Source: Rhexocercosporidium sp. MPI-PUGE-AT-0058 (lineage: Eukaryota; Ascomycota; Leotiomycetes; Helotiales). From it: DNA of 64,000 bases. Location of the stretch: NCBI GenBank assembly GCA_020746875.1, contig JAGTJL010000024.1, forward strand, positions 682,001-746,000. The letters are read 5' to 3'. How positions within the stretch are numbered: position 1 is the first letter of the stretch; every line of letters starts with the position of its first letter. Shown piece by piece: positions 58,176 to 64,000 of this stretch. The position numbers and the translations under genes were made by a program. Under the pieces are notes generated by a model that saw nothing but the letters and a program-made list of their open reading frames with translations, was not told where the DNA came from and did not search any database.

Positions 58176-61100
58176 TACTTCTTTTTATAAATAACTTTCT
58201 TTATATATACGCTTCTTTTCTGGACTTCTTCGAAGGCCAGAGATTAATTCTTTAAATATATTTACCTTGAACTTTTACGAAGCTTTACTTACCGTGAACT
58301 CTATCTAATAAAACTCGGAAGTTATCTTAAGATTATATGATCGTATTATTCGGCAGGCTAATAATTTAAAAAATATTAAAGTAATTTACGATTATTACGT
58401 CGATTATTAAAGCGGAATTATTAATATTAGAATATATCGGAAAAGAAGCTATAGCTTTTTAATAATTCTTTCAGGATTTAGCTCTTAATATTAATAAGAC
58501 TTAAGAGATTTTTATAATAATTAATAAATAATTAAATGAATTATAAATAATACTAAAAGAATTATTATTAAATTTCGTTATATAAATATTCAAAATATAT
58601 AACTTAAGTAAAAGTATACTCGTAAATCATTTAAAGTAATATATTTTTTTAATTATTAATATACTTATTAATAAGCTTACGAAAAATCTGTTTTATTAGA
58701 AATTCGAGCTTTTTAGAGTATTCTTAAACTTTAATAATTATTAATCTTAAATTAAAAAGCTATAAATATATTTATTAAAAGTACATTAAGAAAATCTTTA
58801 TATAATTGTTTATTTATAAAACTTTTTTAATTAAATATTTTTAAATATTCGCGTTTTAAAAACGCCGAAAATAAACGCGAAATCCAGCCCGAGCTTAAGT
58901 AAAGTTTATTTAAATCCGGCCCGAGCTTAAGTAAAGCTTATTTAAATTTAGTTTAAGCTTATAAATAATTTACCGAAAGCGTAAAAGAATATTAGATTTG
59001 ACTTCGGTAACTCGTGCCGATTTTACCTTAGAATAACTAAAGGAGTTTGTATTGCTTATGCGGCCCGGAAATTACCTTTATATTCCGGGAAATTATACTT
59101 ATATTTAATTACGTAGCTTATATAAGTTACGTAATTAGTTACGTAATCGTAAAAGCTTTTAAAGAAGCTATTATTTTGTATATAATTACCGAAGAGCTCT
59201 TTTAGCTCTTTAAGTAAGCAATTCTCTTTCTTTAATCACGTATTCTCACCTACTGTGTTTCCTCATCCTGATTGGCTCGCCTATTTCTCACAAAGAATCT
59301 ACTTTAAGCTTAAATCAGTCAGTAGTTATTATCTTCAAGACTTTCGCAAACTTTTTTAAACCTTATATAAGATTATTAAATTCCGTTAAAACTCCCGTAT
59401 TAATATTAATATTATTATTAGAATTATCTTTATTGCCGCGATTTAAACCCGGCTTTTAAAAGCGTACCGGAAGATTTAACTTTATATCTTTATTAGATTC
59501 TTTATTTTTTATTAAGTCTTTTATTAAAGCTTTTAAGATAATTTTATATTTCTTAATATTCTGTGAATCGGTTAACAAAATACTCGATTAATTATAATAC
59601 GATTATTATAATTTTTTATTATTGGAGTTCATGGCTGTAATTAATTTTCTATTATATTTAAGTATATTTCTTGTAGCGAACGAGTACTTATAACCGGAAA
59701 TATAATTATAATATCGACATCTAATAGCGAGAATATTAATAAAGTAATATTTACGATTATTACGGTTACGAATAATAGCGCGAATATATAATAAATAAGA
59801 ATCCGCAAACCTTTTTTCTTAGATTTTAATTAATATAAATAAAATCAGCTATTAATAAAAAGTAAGCTTTAAAATAATACATATATACCTCAAGCACGTT
59901 TAATAAGAAAGCGAAGCTTTAATAAAGTACGAGATAATCTGCGCTTCTTTAAAGTTAATAAAGAATAAGTACGAGTCTTAAAAGTAAGAGACATAAAAAA
60001 AGAAGTCGAATTAAGACGCGAGACGCGCGAAGTACAAGAAATATATTAAAAGTTATTTTTATTTAATATAATAACGCTTTTATGTAATATAATTAATAAT
60101 AATAGAGTATTAGAAAAACGCTTAAGAGTCTTCTTAAATAACGAGCTTAACTTAATATAAGAAGATCGAAAGCGAATTAACTTATTATTAAAGTTATTAA
60201 AAAGCGTATTTTTATTTTCACGTAAAGAAAAATACAATTAATTATCTTTAAGATTTATTCTAACGACCGAACGAAGAAGAGGAAGATCATTAATAAGCTT
60301 ATTATTAAATATTTCTTAATTATCGAACTTGTTTTTAAGATCTTATAATATAATTATCAGCGATTAATTTAATAATAATAAGATTATTTAAAAATAAAAT
60401 TAAGAAATTAAATTAAAAAAGAACTTACCTAACGAGCTGCGATCTAATTATTAATACGCGTAATTGCTATTTTAAAAGCTTTAAGAAGTATAATTAATAA
60501 TTAAAGAGAATTTGCTAAAAGAAGTAAAAGATTAAAAGGCAAAAAGAAAGAAATAAGTAAGTAAGTACGCGAGTATAAAATACGTTAATATTAAAACAAA
60601 AGTTAATTATAATAATACGAAAGTCGATATATATATATATATCTTTAAGAGTAATTGTGATCGCGCTACTGCGGTACGAGACGTTTAAATTAATAATAAA
60701 CTTATTAGCCCGGGAGGCAGCGTATTATATAAGATAATAAGAAGCTCGCATATATTATTACGGCTTCTTATTATATATAATAATTATTTTAAAACAATTA
60801 AATTTATTAATTATAACTTAGTAATTTAATAATCGGACGGAACAGCACGAGATCTTAATTTTAAAATAAATCTTACTTTAATTTTATTTTTAAAACTTAC
60901 GATTTATATACTTTAAATATAATAATCAAGATCTTATTTATTTAATTATTATAGTTTAATTATATATTTAAATTTTATTTTGTTTAATTATACGTAATTT
61001 AAATGCGTATTTATATTCTCATTTATTATTAATATTAATTGCCTAATATATTATTTATATCGATATATAGAATCCTTATATACTATATTTTTAAAGCGCA

Positions 61101-61275
61101 GATTAATATTTTTTATTTATTATAATATTTTAAGAGTATTAATTTGCTGCTCGGCGCTATGCTTTTATTAAGAACTAATATATATATTAGAGGAACTTAT
61201 ATTATATCTTTCGATTACTTATGCGCCTTTAAATAATAAGGCTTATTTATATAACGGAGCTTTATTATAAAAGTG
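58176..61275 (-). repeat. Family B interior, inverted copy
   Basis: Matches 20886-25030 in reverse orientation but lacks the part equivalent to about 23520-24890 (junction near 58310). Interrupted by a copia-2 solo LTR at 58990-59292. It is RIP-mutated, though independently of the plus-strand copy, so comparing the two can recover ancestral bases. Confidence 0.7.
58990..59292 (+). repeat. Copia-2 solo LTR, TSD AAGAA
   Basis: 303 bp, TATTAGATTTGACTTCGG to GCCTATTTCTCACA, flanked by AAGAA at 58985-58989 and 59293-59297. It is inserted in family B sequence in the opposite orientation to the solo LTR at 57869-58175. Confidence 0.85.
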
Positions 61276-61464
61276 TATCGCGCTTTAGCGCAGTTTATTA
61301 GTGTTATATATACTCTTGTAAGCATTCACGTATATATATACTCGGCTTATAATCTTTTCTTATAAAAGGCAACGCTTACTTAAATATATCTTTTGAGCTC
61401 TTGCTTTTTACGTTAATTATAAAGCTTTTGAATAACTAAAAGCCTGCTTCACTTCTGTACGATA
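61276..61464 (-). repeat. Family B 5' LTR, inverted copy
   Basis: 189 bp, the same length as the LTRs at 5300-5488 and 20697-20885. The minus strand begins TATCGTACAGAAGTGAAGC. It adjoins the family B interior to its left. Confidence 0.85.
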
Positions 61465-61489
61465 TTAATAATTAATTTAATTTCTTATC

Positions 61490-63440
61490 GATTTTCTAAT
61501 TTTTGAGAATTAAATTGAAAATAAGATGAAGCTTAAATATACTTAGTACGATATTATATAAGCTCTTAATGAAGTCGCAAATAGCAATCAATGCGCTAGG
61601 CCGCTTTAGAATAAGGGGTTCTAAGGTCTATCTTTTAAAGACGGCTCTTAAACCTAACTACTTATTAATAAAGTGCTAGTCACTTATAAATGTTACGGCT
61701 TGCCAAAGGTTAATACGGTGCAAGAAATAGCTTTGTATTTAGACTTAAAGCTACGCTCAGAATTAAAAAGAAAAGACAAGGAGAAAAGGAGAGCTCTTTA
61801 TAAGAGGGAGCTCTAGTATAAATACATAAAGAGTCCCCCTAGCCTTTCCCGATTAGGCCTAGCGCCATAGTTGCCATGCTAAGGCAATGCTACGAGTAAT
61901 GCCGAGCTCGCTCGGTTAGAATACGAGGCTCAGGGAATCGTAATAATAAAGGCTTCTCACGGTAATAAAAAATCGTCTAACGTAGTAGATTTTAACTCAA
62001 GAAATACTAGGGTTTAATATAACTCATATATAAGTCCGTACTTTTGGGGAACGACTTTATACGCTTTAAAAAGACAATTTATTACTCGGGAGACGATAAG
62101 TAAACCGGTTTTTTAAGCGAAATCACATTTTTAGTATTATAAATCAACATTTTATTAATTCTATATATATTAATAACGTAATATTTAATATTATTAAGCC
62201 GCAGTTCTAGAAATTACAGATTCCAGCTATTAAAGCAATTCTACTTAAGAATCGTTAGAATATAAACGAGGCAGGTATTATAAAAGGTCAAAGAGTTAAT
62301 AGATTAGTTATTAACTATACAAATCGACGTTTTATTTAGCGAAAACAGCTTATTTCTCGGAATTTGACTTTATTTATTAAATGCGTCTCTATTACGAGTA
62401 AAAGAACTACTCCTCTTATAATATACAAGGGAAAATTAGTATAGCAATAATAGTTCCCGGCGAATATTACTTTATTTAAGTCGTGGCAATTCATAGCAAC
62501 TGAGAATAAATAAACTTCTAATACTACCGCATTAAAATAACTAGAAAAGGTGTTTATCTCTTAATTAAAACCACGTAATTATTCTTTACGATTATTTGTC
62601 TTAAACGGCCACGGGAGTCATAAGATTACGGAATTCATATAAAAGTACTTAAAATATAATATATATTTACTTTTTTTACTTATATATAAGTTATATGTCT
62701 TATAGCCTTTAGATTTGTCGATTTTCTCTTTTTTTAGAACAGCTTATCGGAAACACCTTAACCTTTTAACATTAATAACTGATTTTACTTTAATTAATAA
62801 GCGTAACTTCTTAATATATTATTATAAGGCACGGGAGGCTAATATGAATATTAAAGCTAGTTAAAAAGCTACGGATTAATAGCCGGTTATAATAGACAAA
62901 CCTCTTATAAGCCGTTTATTACTAAAAAAAAACAGTAATAAAGACCTAAAAACAGCTGCCTAAAAAGATCATATAATTGTCTAAAATATAAGCATATCGT
63001 CGTTTAATTTATATACGCCGAAATCCGGCCAAGATTTACGTTTATAAATGAAAATTTAACTTAACCGGGATATAACGACCTTTTAACACGACGATTACTT
63101 TTTAAGAAAGCAATTAAAGCTTTTAATTAAAAGGATTTCGAATTAGAGTAAATAAAGATATAAACTAAGTAATTAAAGGCTCGATTAAAGTAGTTACAGC
63201 CCCGGAAACGAAAGAAGGTTTAAAGTAGCTTAAATTCTAAGTTCGCCGATATTTAGGCTATTTATAAGATATAAATTAAAGCTAGTAATTAAAAAATTGA
63301 ATTTATAGCTTTAAATCAAGTAAAAGATTCAAATTTTATAGAAAATTATATATAAGTTAATGCGTTATAAAATTATTAATAGTTGAATAAAAAGTGGCAG
63401 AATTTAGCGAAGTGGCCGGAAACCAGGGGTGGCCGGAATA
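61490..63440 (+). pseudogene. Pogo/Fot1-like transposase relic, copy 3 (longest)
   Basis: The plus strand begins with a psq-type DNA-binding segment (KYTQYDII.ALNEVAN, about 61530-61580). It is split by a solo LTR (61691-61945) and resumes with a second helix-turn-helix region and CPELLHFGERL (about 62030-62070), then NRQNINEAGIIKGQ (about 62255-62300). TPLIIYKGKL follows at about 62410-62440, VLNGHGSHKITEF (about 62600-62636) has Asn where the catalytic Asp is expected, and a Lys-rich C-terminus ends at about 63440. It is a nearly full-length but inactive copy: stops plus the G-to-A lost Asp. Confidence 0.75.
61691..61945 (-). repeat. Gypsy solo LTR in the pogo relic, TSD ATAAA
   Basis: 255 bp from TGTTACGGCTTGCC to GGGAATCGTAATA, flanked by ATAAA at 61686-61690 and 61946-61950. 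It is the inverted counterpart of the LTRs at 25959-26214 and 47028-47283 and less mutated than either. Confidence 0.9.
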
Positions 63441-64000
63441 GGGAGGGGCTTAATACCGCAGTCGAACTTGCAATTAGAAGCGCCGAAGTAAAGAACTGCT
63501 TGAAGCTTAGTATATTAACTTATAATATAATATAAAAAAACGTTTTTGAAGTTTTAAGCTTCAAGTATCAAATAAATAATAAAGTCTATAAGATGCTTTG
63601 ATTTACTGGCTACTTAAATACGCTCGAGATAGATAAGAGAAAGAAATCAAGCTTTAATTCGTTTATTATTATTTCATAGTTATTTAAAGCTATTTTGATT
63701 CGAGCGAGCTATTATATAATGCTAAAGTAATATGATTCTAGCGAAACAAAAATAATATATAAATATCTAAAAATAAAAGAAGCTAGGAAAGGCACCTCGC
63801 TTAGGCAGATATAGTTTAGGATCTGAAAACGGCTTATATTAATCTTCGGTAGCACGAATACTAGTACTTCTTATAAGATTAATTTATAAAAGGAAATTTT
63901 AATTAAGGCGAATAAATTAATCTTATTACTAGCGAGATCGATTATTATTATAATTAGAATATATATCACATTTATCTTATATTCTTAAATCTCTTAGCTT
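63441..64000. repeat. AT-rich DNA after the pogo relic, not classified
   Basis: No protein family is recognisable. A palindromic GAAGTTTTAAGCTTC patch lies near 63548-63562. The outer end of the pogo element should lie near 63450, but no matching inverted repeat was identified. Confidence 0.35.

Noticed and set aside
60046..60237. A 63-codon Asn/Leu/Lys-rich minus-strand frame
   Set aside because: It lies within RIP-mutated family B DNA; it is open only because of AT-rich composition and has no matching frame in the plus-strand copy.

Overview
The window looks like part of a filamentous ascomycete (Pezizomycotina) chromosome. Two islands of normal base composition, about 8.4-17.7 kb and 48.7-57.9 kb, carry genes with short fungal introns (45-102 nt, CTAAC or CTGAC branch sites), including two HET-domain genes. 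The remaining ~45 kb is very AT-rich, poor in CA/TG and saturated with TA. Stops fall where retroelement proteins need Gln or Trp codons, and catalytic Asp codons read as Asn. This is the signature of repeat-induced point mutation (RIP). No class below Pezizomycotina can be assigned from the sequence alone.

Layout. 1-8.2 kb: two oppositely oriented Ty3/gypsy fragments joined at a solo LTR. 8.4-17.7 kb: island 1, with a HET protein (-), a large Ulp1/SENP-type C48 cysteine protease (-, spliced, 1,154 aa), and a divergent three-exon gene for a Uma2-like PD-(D/E)XK-type protein (+). 17.7-48.7 kb: nested retroelements, comprising gypsy gag, an LTR element called family B here, a long gypsy gag-pol, a copia fragment, a full-length Ty1/copia element with paired 306-bp LTRs (copia-2), undetermined AT-rich DNA, a gypsy 3' end with LTR, and a pogo-like transposase relic. 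48.7-57.9 kb: island 2, with a degenerate membrane-protein gene, a 558-bp DNA transposon with 47-bp inverted repeats, an intact 738-aa HET gene, and a MYND-finger pseudogene. 57.9-64 kb: an inverted family B copy, copia-2 solo LTRs, and a second pogo relic split by a gypsy solo LTR.

Eight solo LTRs could be delimited, seven of them with 5-bp target duplications (one pair differs by a single G/A change). They give a relative order of insertions: some LTRs are RIP-decayed like their hosts, while others (5300-5488, 26539-26740, 48174-48313) are nearly unmutated and so are younger.

Functional reading. Island 1 groups a HET cell-death/incompatibility-type protein, a deSUMOylase-like protease with unknown flanking domains, and a nuclease-fold protein. 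Island 2 has a second HET gene between two pseudogenes whose in-frame stops are all explained by CA-to-TA changes, suggesting RIP has spilled from the repeats into genes. A joint function for the island 1 genes is inference only.
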